From Diprion similis (lineage: Eukaryota > Arthropoda > Insecta > Hymenoptera > Diprionidae), in assembly GCF_021155765.1 (NCBI RefSeq), contig NC_060112.1, positions 3,968,001 through 4,032,000 on the forward strand: a DNA stretch of 64,000 bases, given 5' to 3'. The notes beneath the pieces were generated by a model that worked only from the letters and a program-made list of their open reading frames with translations, did no database searches and was not told the origin of the DNA. Made by a program: the position numbers and the translations under genes. Positions within the stretch are counted from its first letter, which is position 1. The number at the start of each line of letters is the position of its first letter. Positions 27,653-40,968 of the stretch are shown one piece after another.

Positions 27653-28949
27653 TCTTGACGGCTCGTTTAAAGTAGCTGACAGCACTCGACGCATTGATTA
27701 TTGCAGTGGTTTGTGGGTATAATGTATACCTACCTTGCGCCCTCGCTCAACCGCGTTGTTCGAACTAATTTCTGTTGGTGTTGAAGTTTTATCGCGCTGC
27801 TGGTTTTGGTGTCGATGAAATTAACCCGCCGCGTTTCTCGAGTGGCAAATCCCACATTTTCTATTCGATTTATGTCAATCCTCAGAGATCGCGTGAGTAT
27901 AAACTTGCATTTGTGTGTGTGTGTGTGTCAAGTGCGGACGGACGTGTCGACAGCTTCTTCGAGGACTTGCTGTTTCGTCGATACGCCGTTAACGATTGTA
28001 ATAGACTCGTACCAATGCTATAACGAATAGCCGCCAGATGACGGTGAGATCGGAACATACTCGCGGGAGGTTGAATTGGTTACTTTGACGACCTCTGACG
28101 AATCAGGCTTGGAAAATCACTGCAGGTTAAGGAGGAGGTAGGAGGCATCTGACTGATGTCGAACATTTTAATTGTGGTCTGAGTACGTGTTGGAGCAATA
28201 TCGAAGAAGTTTTTGCCTTGCAAGTGTCAAGTTTCGTTATTAAAGGGAGGAAGCATGCTTTTAACCGAGTATATCATTCGCATTATTTAAGGTTGGATTG
28301 TTTGCCCTAGAATTTAAAATTTAGAATGACAACCTTATGATTTATTTCCTGATTATGATCAAAGCCTGATTGTCAATGAATTTAGTGTAAGTACATTACA
28401 GCATCATTCTGTAAGATCCTAAGACATAACGATCGATCGTTCAATTCCCATGAATCGGGGCTTATTTTACTGTGAATGAATTTCTTATAACAAATTTCGT
28501 TGCAAGATAATTTTTTTCACAGAGTTTTTAGTAAATCGCAAAACTGTTTTACGTAAAACCATTATAGACGATTAAAAATTTTCCAGTTAAAAATAGAACG
28601 ACAACATGATGTTTCTCAATAAGGAATCAGAAAATTCACTTTTTCTATGTGAATTTTTAATTTTCAACCGTTTGCCAGAAATTTAGGTTCAACTCATGAC
28701 AGTTGACTTCGACGACACTCTTTGAACCTTGATCTTATTATTCCTTAATATTTTATTGAATTTTCTACTGAATTGGAAAAATGTTGAAGGAGACATGTTT
28801 TTCAATAGCTAGACCAGCTAGATGTCGACTGTCGTCAGATATCGAAGATCAAGTCCCAGTTTCACGGTTTTCATGATCTGACTTTTTTCCGTGTGCAGCA
28901 TTTCGTTGGTGCTGCTCAAGACCAAGAACGAAATGAAAGAAGAATGAAA

Positions 28950-28950
<1 letters not shown>

Positions 28951-28980
<30 letters not shown>

Positions 28981-28992
28981 ACGAAGACGAAT
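28951..28992. repeat. (AAG)n / (ACG AAG) microsatellite
   Basis: About ten AAG units followed by GACGAAGACGAA. It encodes a poly-Leu shadow frame on the minus strand that should not be taken as a gene. Confidence 0.95.
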
Positions 28993-30950
28993 AAGAGAGA
29001 CAGCAGAAAAACAGTCAGCCAGAGAGAGAGAGAGAGTCATGACAGGGGAACAAGAAAAACAAGAAGAGTTGGAGACTGAGAAGGAAGAGGACAGTTCGGA
29101 GAGCGGTATATAGCAGTATTTATAGTATGGATTGTGTCTGGCTGGCAGAGGGCCATCGGCGTTCGGCCTGTCCATTGAAAGCGAATTAAAAGACGGACAG
29201 ATCGAAGCGGGTAGTAATAACCCGTTTCCGGATTGGCCGAGAGTCCTCGCGAGCTTTCCTCGGATGGCGGATAGAACAAGAGACCGATAGAGTGGATAAA
29301 AAAAGGAAACCAGATAAATGGAGGCATCGCTTTCGGCTCTAGCCATCCGTTTCTACGTGAACATCGTCGACTGCTTATTATTATGACTATTATTGCCCCG
29401 GTGTTGTTATTTGAAGCAAGATATCTGAGTTATAAATAAAATTCCCCTACCGGCTCAACCGAGATGTCGCTGTACCTTGAATTCTAACACGCGCTTCAAA
29501 TCGATGGGAAAACAGGTATCCTCTATATATATCTGAAACCTGTAGGTATTGGAGTTTGGACTATTTATAGAACCGGTGGAAAGACAACGCTTCGCCAAAC
29601 GGTCAGAATAGAAGATTAGTTCTTGATATCCGCGGGTCACGCGGATTGAAAGGAACTTGAGATTTAATGGTTTGAAAATTTAGAATGGCATGGTTCTTGT
29701 TGAAAAATTCAAAGCTTTCCCTATTTTAGTTAAAATAATTGAATGCTCCACACCTTTGTAGTTTCCTTCTTTTTTTTTATTCTTGTGCACTGGAAATTGT
29801 TCAAGAGAAGGGAGGTGACGATACCTAGTCCAACGTTCGTGAACTCGTCATGATATTACAACCATTGCTCACAAAATCGTTAGCACTGACTTGTAAAACC
29901 ATTTATTACAGTCTTGATCAGATTTTTGAACGTCATTGTCGGTATGCTATTGGAATTTGTAAACAGTTCGCGACTGAAACGTCATGTCGAGTGATTGTAT
30001 CCATGACTGGAATACCATCAGTATTCAATATCGCGTTACGCGTTTCTGGTAGTTCATCATTGGAATTCCAAGAGCCAGATATTGTGCGACCAACTGCTAT
30101 GTGGCGAGGTTCTGGTCACTTTTACTGAATCAAATATACTAGGATACGGTATTTTACCGTGGCATCTTCGTAGCAGCAGCTCTTCCGTTGAGTGAGATTT
30201 ATTTCTTTTGAAGAATCGGGTCATCCAAATAGGATTCCGAGTGATCATCAAGCGCCGGATTTAGGGTAATGCGCAGTTTCTCCAATAATGGGTTTCGACC
30301 TGCAGTTAGACACTGGGAGTTGCCTGTTGACGTCAGGATGCAACAGTTCAATGTGATATCTGGTGCCAACATCCATTATCAATCGCATACCTCTCTCTTC
30401 GGACCCAATTATCCAACGGAATCCACCGAATACTCAATTATTACTGTTTAACTGTAATGGCCAAGTCCTGCTATCGTTGCAATTCGATTAAATCCTGATG
30501 AGAGCTGATAATTCATTCCATGTTAAAGCAAAACAAAAAAAAAACTTACGTTAAAGATAAAACATGACAATGATGGTACGGGACTGTAGTTTAAGGTAAA
30601 CTATCAAAACTATAATCAAGACCATAAAAATGCTCAAACTAATACCCAACTAACTCCCAAGTAAGTCAAACGATGAATCAAGTTTCAAGATCTGCAAACA
30701 ACACAGCATATTTTTACTATTATTAGAGCAAATTAGTGATGTGCTGTAATGATTAGCTATCATTTTCATGCTAAATCGTTACCGATTACCCGAATACTCA
30801 TTATTCATCAGGCAATTTCGACAGCGTGACATTGCAAGAGCATCTGTCGCGCGATAAAAAAATGCACGCACGTTGTCGACCTTCTTCTCTGAAGTCTGAA
30901 CCCCAGAGGCGATGAAGAAGATGGCTGAAAGATATACACGAAGGGGTTAC
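28993..30950. other. Noncoding island region with a second MEF2-type site
   Basis: No gene recognised. The block 29,040-29,640 is more complex than its flanks. It contains a perfect CTATTTATAG at 29561-29570 and a related AGTATTTATAGT near 29116. A GA-rich tract lies at 29,022-29,036. A 92-codon plus-strand frame at 29850-30128 shows no motif. Confidence 0.4.
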
Positions 30951-31428
30951 ATTACGCGTATAATGCGAGCGCTTGAACCGGTCTCAGTGAACACGTTCTC
31001 AGTGTACCACGTCCTCGGCGTCCTCGTCGTCGTCGCCGTCGTCGTTGACGGGGAAACAAGGGAGTCGCGTATATTCCCGTTTCCTTTGTGATGCTGCACG
31101 GCGTCAAGAGCGAGGGGAAAGACGTATCCGGAACAACCAAGCAGACATCATATGGGTGGTGAGTGTGCGACGCGTGTGTTAAACAGTTGCACGCATAAGG
31201 GTGGTGTGCGTACGTCTGGCAAAAGCAAACAGTGATCCTGCACACCGTCGAAACCAGGTGAGCCGACGTCAATTAGCTCCTAAAGCATGAACCAAGTTGC
31301 CGAGACAGGGAGAGAGAACCGGAAGCTCCAGCCTAACGAACCAATCCGACTTCGGGGTGCGTAATCACTCTATTCTGCTATTTCAGTGCAATCCTACTCA
31401 CCGATTCACAGTGGCGAAGGAGAAAACA

Positions 31429-31811
31429 ATGAGGTCAAATAGTGGAAGGTAAGCCCTTAGTCCTTGCGTTTGGAAGGTGAATTATCTTCTTGCCATTGGA
31501 TTTGGCCTTACCGATATGAAGTCGGTATTTTGCTTCTTTTCTGCGTTTAGAATTTTTCATAATAATTTATGATCTTTTGAAATTTTGTGAATTTTTTTTT
31601 TTTTTTGAATAGTAAACGAAATCATTGGCGTCGTAGGAACGTTGGTGAAATCGGTCGAAGAAGAGGAAGAAGGGATGGACGTGGCAAAAATGTCTGTCTT
31701 ATAATGCATAATAAACTAGGACTGATGAAAGAGGCGGAAGGAATGCTTGAAGAAGCAAAAAAACGGAGGAAAAGCACAAATTCATGTTTACTCAAATACG
31801 ACTTAGGGTAG
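31429..31811 (+). CDS. Putative small Arg/Lys-rich spliced ORF
   Basis: I do not recognise a function. The locus shows a run of good splice signals: a donor CAG|GTGAGC at 31257/31258, an acceptor CTATTTCAG ending at 31386, a near-perfect donor GGAAG|GTAAGC at 31448/31449, and an acceptor after a long T tract (GAATAG ending at 31612). Joining 31429-31448 to 31613-31811 gives an open frame of 72 aa in correct phase, starting ATG AGG TCA. It is rich in Arg and Lys (RRGRRDGRGK) with a short helical MKEAEGMLEEAKKRRK segment. A second ATG-started frame of 116 codons (31784-32134) overlaps its end in another frame. The splice signals suggest a real transcript; the protein is uncertain, and this could be a long noncoding RNA or a 5' leader. 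Confidence 0.22.
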
Positions 31812-32419
31812 AAAACAAAAATCAGAAACTTCAGGATCAAGTTTATCTACTGCACGGGATCTGTTCGAAAAAGAAACAAAAACGCTTTGAAACGTGTGAA
31901 AGAGAAAAGCGAGGGATAGGAGATAAAGAAGGCGCAAATGGAAACCAAATTATCGACGAAGGTGTTTCAGATTATCTTCCGAAGAGTCGATGGGTCGATT
32001 TAACAGTTTCGAACCCTTCAAGAACGCGGAGAAGAGAATCGGATGATAATTCCTTCATGGCGAAGAACGAATTCCCGTGCTGGTTGGTTGGTTATATCCT
32101 TGGAAAGGAAAAAACGAAAGGAGCTGGGAAATGAAGTGAAACTCATCTGGCGATGCATCGAAGGAACCTGACCTGGATTTACTGCGACAGAGTTTCGTCA
32201 TTAGCTAGCGTGAAGTTCCACTCGTGAAACACTTCGGCCAAACACTAAGTTTTTATTTTTTCTACTTAACATGCAGTTTGAACTGGTCAAGTCAAACCAT
32301 TAACGTCCATCGCTGGTGGCTGTCACGTCGTCATTTGTCATAAACTGATCACGAACCAGTTTCTAGAAGATCAGTAGCTGAGAAGAAAGAAGAAGATTTC
32401 GGGTTTAGCCCCTTCGCCC

Positions 32420-32720
32420 ATTGAGCATTACCCGTTGCAGGGCTTCGAGCTCCATTCAAAGGTCGCTTCTCTGGAGGCGCAGCCTTGTCAAACGTTCCTC
32501 GAAGAGGCCTCGACTCAATCGCACTTCCGGCTACCGGCTCTCAACGCTGAGAGGGTATCCTGCATACCGAGAGGAAACTTTGAAAGTTAGCAGACCAAGT
32601 TACCGGCTGCGCATGCGCAAAATGGTTGCGCGCTATTGGTCAGCGAGATCATAGCGTAACCATATTTGCGTCTGCAATGTCAGGGGAGCCAATTGCTTGA
32701 AAACCTCCCATATAAAATAG
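32420..32720. promoter_or_regulatory. Promoter-like cluster: NRF-1 palindrome plus inverted CCAAT
   Basis: A perfect TGCGCATGCGCA palindrome lies at 32608-32619. Fifteen bases later comes ATTGG (32635-32639), an inverted CCAAT box, all within a GC-richer stretch (about 32,400-32,660). Read on the minus strand, the CCAAT-to-NRF-1 spacing (15 bp) almost equals that in the 14.65 kb cluster (16 bp). I infer a promoter, possibly minus-strand or bidirectional; the transcript it would drive is not identified. Confidence 0.4.
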
Positions 32721-35700
32721 TTATTCGAAATCGCGTTATCAAGCATTCCCGAATCGCTGGGTCAATTATTTTAGATCTGTTTACTGTGAGCTAAAAAAAT
32801 TTGTGACGTACAAAAATGCCAACTATACAACACCAAAATACAAAATACCATTGACAATACAAAAACACATAACCGTCGAAATACCAGACGGCAAAATTTT
32901 TATACATTCTCGTTCATGTGTTTTGACGTACTAGACGTACATTGTAGTCGAAAATATGTCGTTTGGCTACTTGAGGTGGGACAAAAAAATTTGCGTCACT
33001 TACATAACCTCTAAAAGCTATGTTAACAGCTGAAACTGGAGATGGCTAGCTTGCATGAATACCTAAAAAAACTCGCGCAAGCGCAGTCGATGTTCAATCT
33101 GTTTAGTTTCGTAACTTCCTCTCGGTATAACCATGGGGAGAAGTTACTGTGCGATCAGGAAATGGATCGGTGCCTGGAAATTGATAGACGTTTAAAAATT
33201 TCCCGGTGCAGTAGCAGGTTTTGATCATAGAATAGGCAACACGTCGATGAGATGATTCCCGAACCATCCTACGGCCATCGCGTGAGTTTCGAACGTCGCG
33301 TCTGACGTACAGCCACAATTCAATTTGCCAGCCTGATCCTCGCTGCCGACGCCGGTACGCCTCGTTTATCCGACGGGTTCCTTCCTCTCCTGCCGTTGCG
33401 CTCGTGAGGCTGTATATTCATCCACACTTGATCACTCCGGGATCATGTCGAAACGTATTCTGATCACGTAGATGGACGTGACATTGATACGTCACGCGTC
33501 TGAATCGCTCCGAAATATTTCGACGAAAACAAAGTTTGAAGGAACTACGCCGACGATTCGCCAAACTTTTTTGGCTCGATTGTTTGATTGCTAAAGTAAC
33601 CGTATCTGTTTTAGATTTCAACTGTATTCTTTTCACTGAATTTTTCTTTGGTAGGAGATCAAATCCGAGAATCACAGACTTTGAAAACTGGAGAGGAATT
33701 CAATGTAATAAGAATGATGAAAATCGTTAGATTTTTAATATTTTGTGAAAATTGTGATTTGAAGTACTGCACACTTGATTCCAAATCACTGACCACACAG
33801 TATTGACGTGGAATTAGGAAGACCAAAAATCACAGAGGAATGAGTAAAAATCTTAAATACTAAAGGCGTTAAAGTGAGGATCTCGAAATCGAATGATTGT
33901 CGCGATCAGTCCAAAACCAGGATTGGATTACCGTGTTTCCAGAGCAAAACGCTCTGTGACTCGATGTGTAGAGATACTATCGAGTGTGCGAAAGAGCTCG
34001 TAATGGAGGGACACGGCCCGATACGTAGTCACTTAGCAATTTCATTGCGGTTGAGAGATTCCGGGTCTTTGATGCTAGCCGATCGACATCCAGGCCAATG
34101 AACGTATTAATATGGTTACCTTTTTGGATTCAAGTCCACGTGTCTGCGATATTCCTGTGCTTCGAAGGTGTGAGTACCCGATGATGACGCGATGCCTCTG
34201 TGCTTGTGCATCTCTCGTGTAATGACGACAAAGAGATATTTACGGGACGAACGGATGACCGCCAACAGCAATATCCCAACGTCAACCCCAACTCCAGCTT
34301 TCTCCTTGACTCCTTTGTACTTTGTTCCGTTCTAGACGTGTTTGAGTGCCCGCCTTTTCCATCCTCTGCGACTACTCTTCCGTCACACTTGTCACCTTTC
34401 CAAATTTTGTTACTGTGTCTTTGGGTGAAGGGTTTTTGCGAAGATTATCCCAGTTACTGAAAATTGTAACGTGGATTAGGGCAGGGGTTCACTAGTCTTA
34501 ACGTTATTCTTCATTGATACTAACTTCAGGTAGTTATTTCATAAGTTATTTAGTTTCCCAGTGAAATTTATGCCCGAGATTAAGAGGCAGTTGAGACAAT
34601 ATTTTAAGATTGAACGGGACTCGCTGTTTGAATAAAAATTTAGGAAGCAAAAAAATCGTTCAAAGAATCTCTAGGAATATTATTTGCTACAATAATGTTA
34701 AATATAATTGAAACACCGCTTCAATCAAGTAACGGAAACGAAATCAACAATCTGAGAAGAACTTTGGCAATAAAAATATTAAACTTGGGTGATTTTAACT
34801 CGAATCGAAAGTTTTATGCACATTTTACTTACTAAACTTTCCTTTTAAGAAGGACTACATTACAATATAGTCATAAGGCATAAATGTAATTGTGGGATAA
34901 CTATTTGTAAAATTTTCTTCGAGTGATCTCTACGAAAAATAAGCGCAGGATCATTAAAATTGTCTAACAGCATCAAGATTTAATCATTCTGGATCTCGTC
35001 ATTATAAACCCATTTTTAAAATTGTGATTTATTCTCTGCTTGAATTACTCGAATTTTCTCAAAATCATTTCTACCACAAAGTAGAGATGGTGTTTCACTC
35101 GTGTTCACATCACTTCATTAGCGGAAGTAATGCTGCCGGAGCTTATTTCAATATTTTTTACTTTATTTTAAATTACTTTTCACTCAGTCATTGCTGGGAT
35201 TTAATCATCCTTAACAAACTTTACTCCATCCACCCATATTTTAAAAAATAAAGAAGGCATGGTAACTAATTTTCGTACTGATTGTGAAACTGATAATTTA
35301 TATGCAATGGCGCTCGTAACTAAAATGAAATAATTTCTCACTCATAATAAGATGGCGAGATACGACACGCTGTGAGAAACAGCTAATGGAGGGTACGAAG
35401 AGCGGGTGTAAGGGAACATTTATTGGACGTTATTGAATACAACGCTGCAGGGGTGAAGGTTGGAAGACGTCGTCGTCTTCGGCGCACTAAGCTTTACCGA
35501 TAACTTCGTAATTCTCTAAAAGGATCCTGCTGCGAGTACGTCACGAGAGACTCAGCACCACTTTGCCTCGTGGTTGCAACGTTTATTCTTTACTTTTTCA
35601 AAATTATTCCACCTCCACCATCAATTCTCGACAAGAAACTCACCGCAACCGAATTTCATTATATTTGTAAACCTATTCGCTGGTCGATTGAAACTAGAAG

Positions 35701-36464
35701 AAAATAGGTAAAAGAATGGTCAAGAACTAGGAATTCAATAAGCGAAACTAATCGTTTCATTTTCCAAAATAACATGCACAGATTTAAAAAACCGAGGTTT
35801 CCAAGAGTCTTGAAGTAATAACGCAGATCGTAGATTAATAGCAAAATTCAATAAAAATCCATTGGAAACCCTGAAGATAAATCAAGTCTCGAATAGTTTA
35901 AAAACTAACAAACGTGCTGAGGACGTGATTCGTCGATCTAAGAAAAGAAAATTAGGACATTTCTATCAACGACCTTTAATTACGCACGAAAATTCGGGTA
36001 AGGCAGAAAACTGATCTGGTCAAAGCAGTAAAAAAAGTTGTAAACAATTCTGAAAAAAAAAAAGAAAAAAAAAATCGTCGAACCACAGAAACGGGGTGAA
36101 AAATAGTAAAAGCTGTCCTAACGAATGGGCAACGAAAATGAAAGCGAGACTTTGAAAGTCGCGGTATCGATTCCGCGTAGGTTAAAGTGCATCGTAAAGT
36201 TGAGACTGATCTTGTGCCTCCGGATGCGCGATCATTGCCAAAATAGGAGAGGCCAGCCTAACAATGCCTGGTACTCGAGATACCGAAAATAATCTTCGTT
36301 ACTAGCGGCCGTAGAGCTGGCACTTCGGTACCCGCTGCGAGCACATTGCCGAAGAGTCGATGCGTCGTCTCTTTGACAGATGAAACATCAAGGTATGCTT
36401 CACACTCGCCATCCACTGGTCCGGGCTTCCAGTGCTTCCCTCGGGACTTACAAGAGTTTGCTGA

Positions 36465-36495
<31 letters not shown>

Positions 36496-39400
36496 ACGAT
36501 CCGTCACCTCTTAGCACTGTTTCGTTTTAGATCGGTGTATACTTGAGAGAACTGAACCTGCGGCTATGAAAATATTAACGAATTTTGAATGTTGTCGAAG
36601 TATTCTTTGAAACAGATTTTGAAAACGAAAATTATTCGGTCGATTATGTTGGTAGGCAGAGATAATAATTGTCAGCTTGTAGGAGCTTATCAGCAATCTA
36701 GCGTTAGAGTATTTCTCTGATAATACGAAGTAGTTTCGTTATTTGCTTGTCAAAAATATTATTATTCTTATTAGATGAATTAACTGATTTGATATTCTTC
36801 GTATGGTTATTCTCAAAAGTATCTAGTCGGAGGTACTAGAAATTTCATCTATAATTGTTCGTACATCTCAACTTTTGGGAGAGAAGCTTTGGAGAATTTC
36901 GTGATTTAAACTGTACTTGAGATCATTCCTCGTCGAATTGTTACTTGAGATTCTCCAGATGATAATACGAAACACAAAGACGAAGATTACTTGAAACATC
37001 ATTTTGCAAAGGGTGATGAACCAATCAACTTTCGAAATCGACGAAGAATTGAAAAACTTGATGAATAGCGAAAGCTCCTTTCAACTATTATAAGCTTTCA
37101 AACTATATCGAGCTTCCGTAATATTCTTACATCATACATATTTCCAAAGCCAAAAAAAAATCTGCAAGAGCATAATTTGAAATCCGTTATATCCATCAAA
37201 ATCGTGTTGCGAAACTTAGAACGTATCCAATAATGGCAGTGAATAAATTTTAATGGCGAATCGTCCTTCTTTTGAATGCTCAAAATATTCTCACAAAAGG
37301 AGAAATTTAGTCGGACAGTTCGCGCAGTTACTTCGAAGAAGTCGAGGGCACAGCTTTGCACACGTGGAGTGTAAGAGCTGGCAGGTGAACATGCGAACAA
37401 GCAAAGAAGGGCGTCCGGGCCCTCGAATTCTCCGCATCGCTGCTCCCTCAACATGCGACAAGCTTTCGTCGTTTGCTGTTTACAAGACCGAAGCTAACAC
37501 GCCGGCTACCTCGCAACTATTTGCAAAGGTCGGTTAGACTCAGAGCAGAGATGCAGCCTAGGTGGCGAAAATTCGCAATCTGATAAAAGATGTATCAGAC
37601 GTATACAATTCGGACGGAAAAGTTTTAAGTCTCAAAGATATTGGGAATGAATAACGGAATTGAGTTCTATGGATGAAGTCGAACGAAAAAATTAGTTAGA
37701 TTTAACAAATATTACGATCAAACATGGCGAAGGAAATGTTTTGTTGATTCGGATAAATGTTGTTTCATTCAGTATCCTAAATTATTGTTTACGTCCTTGT
37801 TGGATTAAAAAAATATTGCATTAGTTAGATACATTTGATCGAAGTGAAAAAGTTCATAAAAAATTTATGAAAATCACGTGATATTAATTAGTAATAAGAT
37901 GAACATATTTTGAAATAAAGGATTGGTATGTGAGAATTTGCGCTTGTATTTATTTTACATTATTTGTTTTCTCGGTTAATTCAAGAGATCAATAAATATT
38001 TGAGTTCCAGGGTTTGGTAGGTAATCCATTCAAAAAGAAAATAAGCTATAATTATTGAAATTGGTTACATATCGCAATATATTGATAAAGAAAAGTAGAT
38101 AAGTACTGTGTATAAAAATCTGATGAAATAATGTTTGTACCTCTTTCAACTTAATTAACCTCAGTTTCACGCTTTCAGTTTACGTTTCGTAATTTCTTCG
38201 TTTGCACACGGTTTTTCAGAAACCCATGTATAAAAGAAATCGGGAATTTGGATCACTTGAGAACTAAAACTGCGATGAATCGTGAAATTAAAAAGAGGAT
38301 ATCGTAGGATTTAGACAATTTTAGATCTTAGAAAGTGAATTTTTGAAACACATGAAAAATATTTTGTAATAATTTTTAATAAAAAAAAAGATCTAGGCAC
38401 AAAAATTGTTCCTTTTCGACATATAAAATTTTCTAATTTACTGATAATTTAATAAATCTGGATTGGTACAGATGTAACAATAACAGGAAAGCGAAGATCT
38501 TGATCTACAAGAAATTCGACTTTACAATCCATGATATTTGCATTTCACACTGTACGCATGCTTCTAAATATTAATTTTAATGCTACCTTATCGATTTTTA
38601 ATTAGAAATACTCCAGAATTATTCAGCTTGCACTATATTTTTATACGTACGCCTTACTCAGGCTTTTAGATTGCCTCGTCATCGCGTCGATGAACAGAAG
38701 CTCCTGCACACGTTTTCCGCTGCCTCGTTACCCGACGTACACACAAGCATGCACGGATGAATGCTTCCCGGCTACCGCGGCGCAACGCGGTTGAACATTA
38801 TGCCCACATAGTTAGTCGCGAGTTTTATTTCTCGCTATTTTTTTACTTGTCATCTACCAACCACGACTCCAAACTAGCCAAGGATGCTAAAAAAGATACG
38901 AGTTTAATCGATATACGTGTTCCTATATGTAAGCCGTGAGTTTTTATATGTTATTATAATTTCTTGCATTAGGAGCGGTTGCACATAAGTGCATAACCGA
39001 CGTGTACTAGCTCTCTAAGAAAAAAAATAGAGAAAAGAATTTTTTTTAAGGAAATAGAAAAAAACGAAGTCTGGCTGCAAATCTTGCGAGAAAATGTTTA
39101 ATTTTGGAAACCAAGTTTTTTTTTTCTTGTTTCATAAAAAAGAATTTGGATGCTTTGGAGATGGGTTTAAAAAATCATGGAGTAAAGATGAGTGATTAGG
39201 AAAATAAAGTTTTTTTTTCAAAAGCCTTTCAGGGGTCGTACTAGCGCAGAAAAACTCCTTGACGAAATTAAAAAATGGCATGGTCGACCGTTTACTGAGT
39301 TGGCATGGAAACAATTGATAAGATTGAAAAAAAGTAATATCCCGAAATTGCAGGAACGTTAAAAAGAATTTAAATAATCATTGGTTGCAAGATTGATTTT

Positions 39401-40640
39401 ATTTACTTACCCACATTTCAAAATTGGTTTCATATACTACGACTTTGTTTAAACTCAGAGTTTACGATTTCAGATAATTACGATGTTAGTATTTGTTAAT
39501 AACAATAAGCATTAAAAAAAAACCCATTGAAAATAAAATTCTGCTTCAGAATATTAACTTTTACAACCGATCGACCGAACAAAATTTCAAAATCATCAAA
39601 ACATTGTGTTGAATTGATAAAGGATCAGTACCAAGGATCGTGCACATCAATTCGATAATTCGCTGAAATTCTTCAAGATTTCATTAATTTTAAACACAAT
39701 ATTACTATCAAGTAGAGTGAAAAAATGACTAAAACTAAAAACTGTTGTGAGAAACGATATATCAACACGATGTTACTGCTTCGTCTTGACTTGTTACACG
39801 GTTCACTGCACGCTCGGGTAGAGCGATAATCTTTGGAAGGTTATCTATCGAACAGAGTTCGTAAATATATTCCCCGAGCATGAAAAATTCCCCCGCATTT
39901 CCATCCTCACTTAACTCAACGCAATTTGGTTCGTTTCTCCAGACGAGCTACAACCGTAGTCGCTAGCTCGTCTCCGTATTTCGCACTTCGGTAGAGATCG
40001 TTTCACGTTTACGTTGATGATTTTTCTGATTGATCTATCGCTGGTATTTAATGCAGTAACTGATCTACGTCACTAACAATAATATATTTCGTATAGAATC
40101 AAGTAGGCGTTTGATAATTATGCGATTATAAATAATATAGGTGAAAATAGTCACGCGCTGATCGTCGGTTAATAATATTTATTTCCATTATTCACTTTGA
40201 AAATATTGTTGCAACAAAGTGATGTGAAGTGTGATGAATTCGTCGAGAAACTTGGATACGAAATAATTCAAAGCCTTATCATCAGAGAACGCCACATCAC
40301 GGTTTGCGCAGCAAATCGATACTGCCCAGCTGATAAGTGCGGTAATTTCAAATTCCCTCACTCACGGACTTGTAATATTTCGCAGATTTTTTTGTATCCA
40401 TAGTTTTCGAAAATAATGTAATAAATGAGGTGCAGATGGTTTGATCGAATGTGTAGACGACGTATCGGAGTAGTGAGGAGTGTGAATGTGTGAACGAAAA
40501 GAATTTTAAAATAAATGAAATTAGGGTTTGAAATTGAAAGTTGAGTTGGCTGGAAGTTGGAACAGAAGTCGATAAGACGTACTTTGCGATTAAAGTGTAC
40601 GTGATGAAAGTTCAAATCGATGTGTACTTAACGAAAGTTG
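32721..40640. other. Noncoding region, AT-rich with islands
   Basis: No gene recognised. Islands at 33.0-33.5, 34.0-34.45, 35.35-35.58, 36.1-36.45, 37.25-37.56 and 39.78-40.0 kb carry only short frames without motifs. Homopolymer runs include poly-T near 36,465-36,495 and A-rich runs near 36,052-36,072. A GCGCAAGCGCAG sequence near 33,075 resembles a weak NRF-1 site. Confidence 0.5.
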
Positions 40641-40647
40641 GAATAGA

Positions 40648-40963
40648 CAGGGTGTCTAGTTATTTGTGAAAACGTAGTTCTCTGAGAATTCCAGGTTTTG
40701 GAAACAAGAATCATCATTTATCCAGTTTGTTCTCATGTAAACAATAAATGAAAAATACAACAGTCAAACAAACAAGAATATTTTAGACCATAGCCTGAAA
40801 GTTGAAAAAAAAAAATGGCTAAATTTTTATGAACCTAGGATAAGAATTATTATATTCCAGATACGACAAGAAATTCCCTGAGATATCCAGATTTCTTCCA
40901 GGGGATATCAAATTCCCTGAGAATTCCCTGATTCTATAATTTCCATGAATACTGGACACCCTG
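40648..40963. mobile_element. CAGGGTG-type MITE with 5-bp target-site duplication
   Basis: The element begins CAGGGTGTCTAGT and ends ACTGGACACCCTG, 13-bp terminal inverted repeats with one mismatch. It is flanked on both sides by ATAGA (40643-40647 and 40964-40968), a convincing target-site duplication. The interior holds repeated AATTCCCTGAGAA / TTCTCTGAGAATTCCAGG words in both orientations. At 316 bp with no coding frame it is non-autonomous. The CAGGGTG end recalls hAT-like or related cut-and-paste elements, but a 5-bp duplication is short for hAT, so the superfamily is open. Confidence 0.88.
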
Positions 40964-40968
40964 ATAGA

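Larger units (their letters stand above)
24711..28940. other. Noncoding region with several GC-richer islands
   Basis: No gene recognised. Islands at 24.8-25.7, 26.0-26.56 and 27.28-28.2 kb carry overlapping open frames on both strands. The longest (174 codons, 26107-26631, plus) runs into a poly-G tract and lacks motifs. Simple repeats inside include poly-G 26560-26579, a CT-rich tract around 27611-27645, and a short (GT)n near 27914-27928. Confidence 0.5.

Noticed and set aside
28849..29346. 165-codon minus-strand frame with a poly-Leu stretch
   Set aside because: The Leu run is the complement of the (AAG)n microsatellite; there is no motif or splice support.
36150..36215. Possible tRNA-like sequence
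   Set aside because: A TCGATTCCGC loop-like string is present, but no cloverleaf can be built around it.
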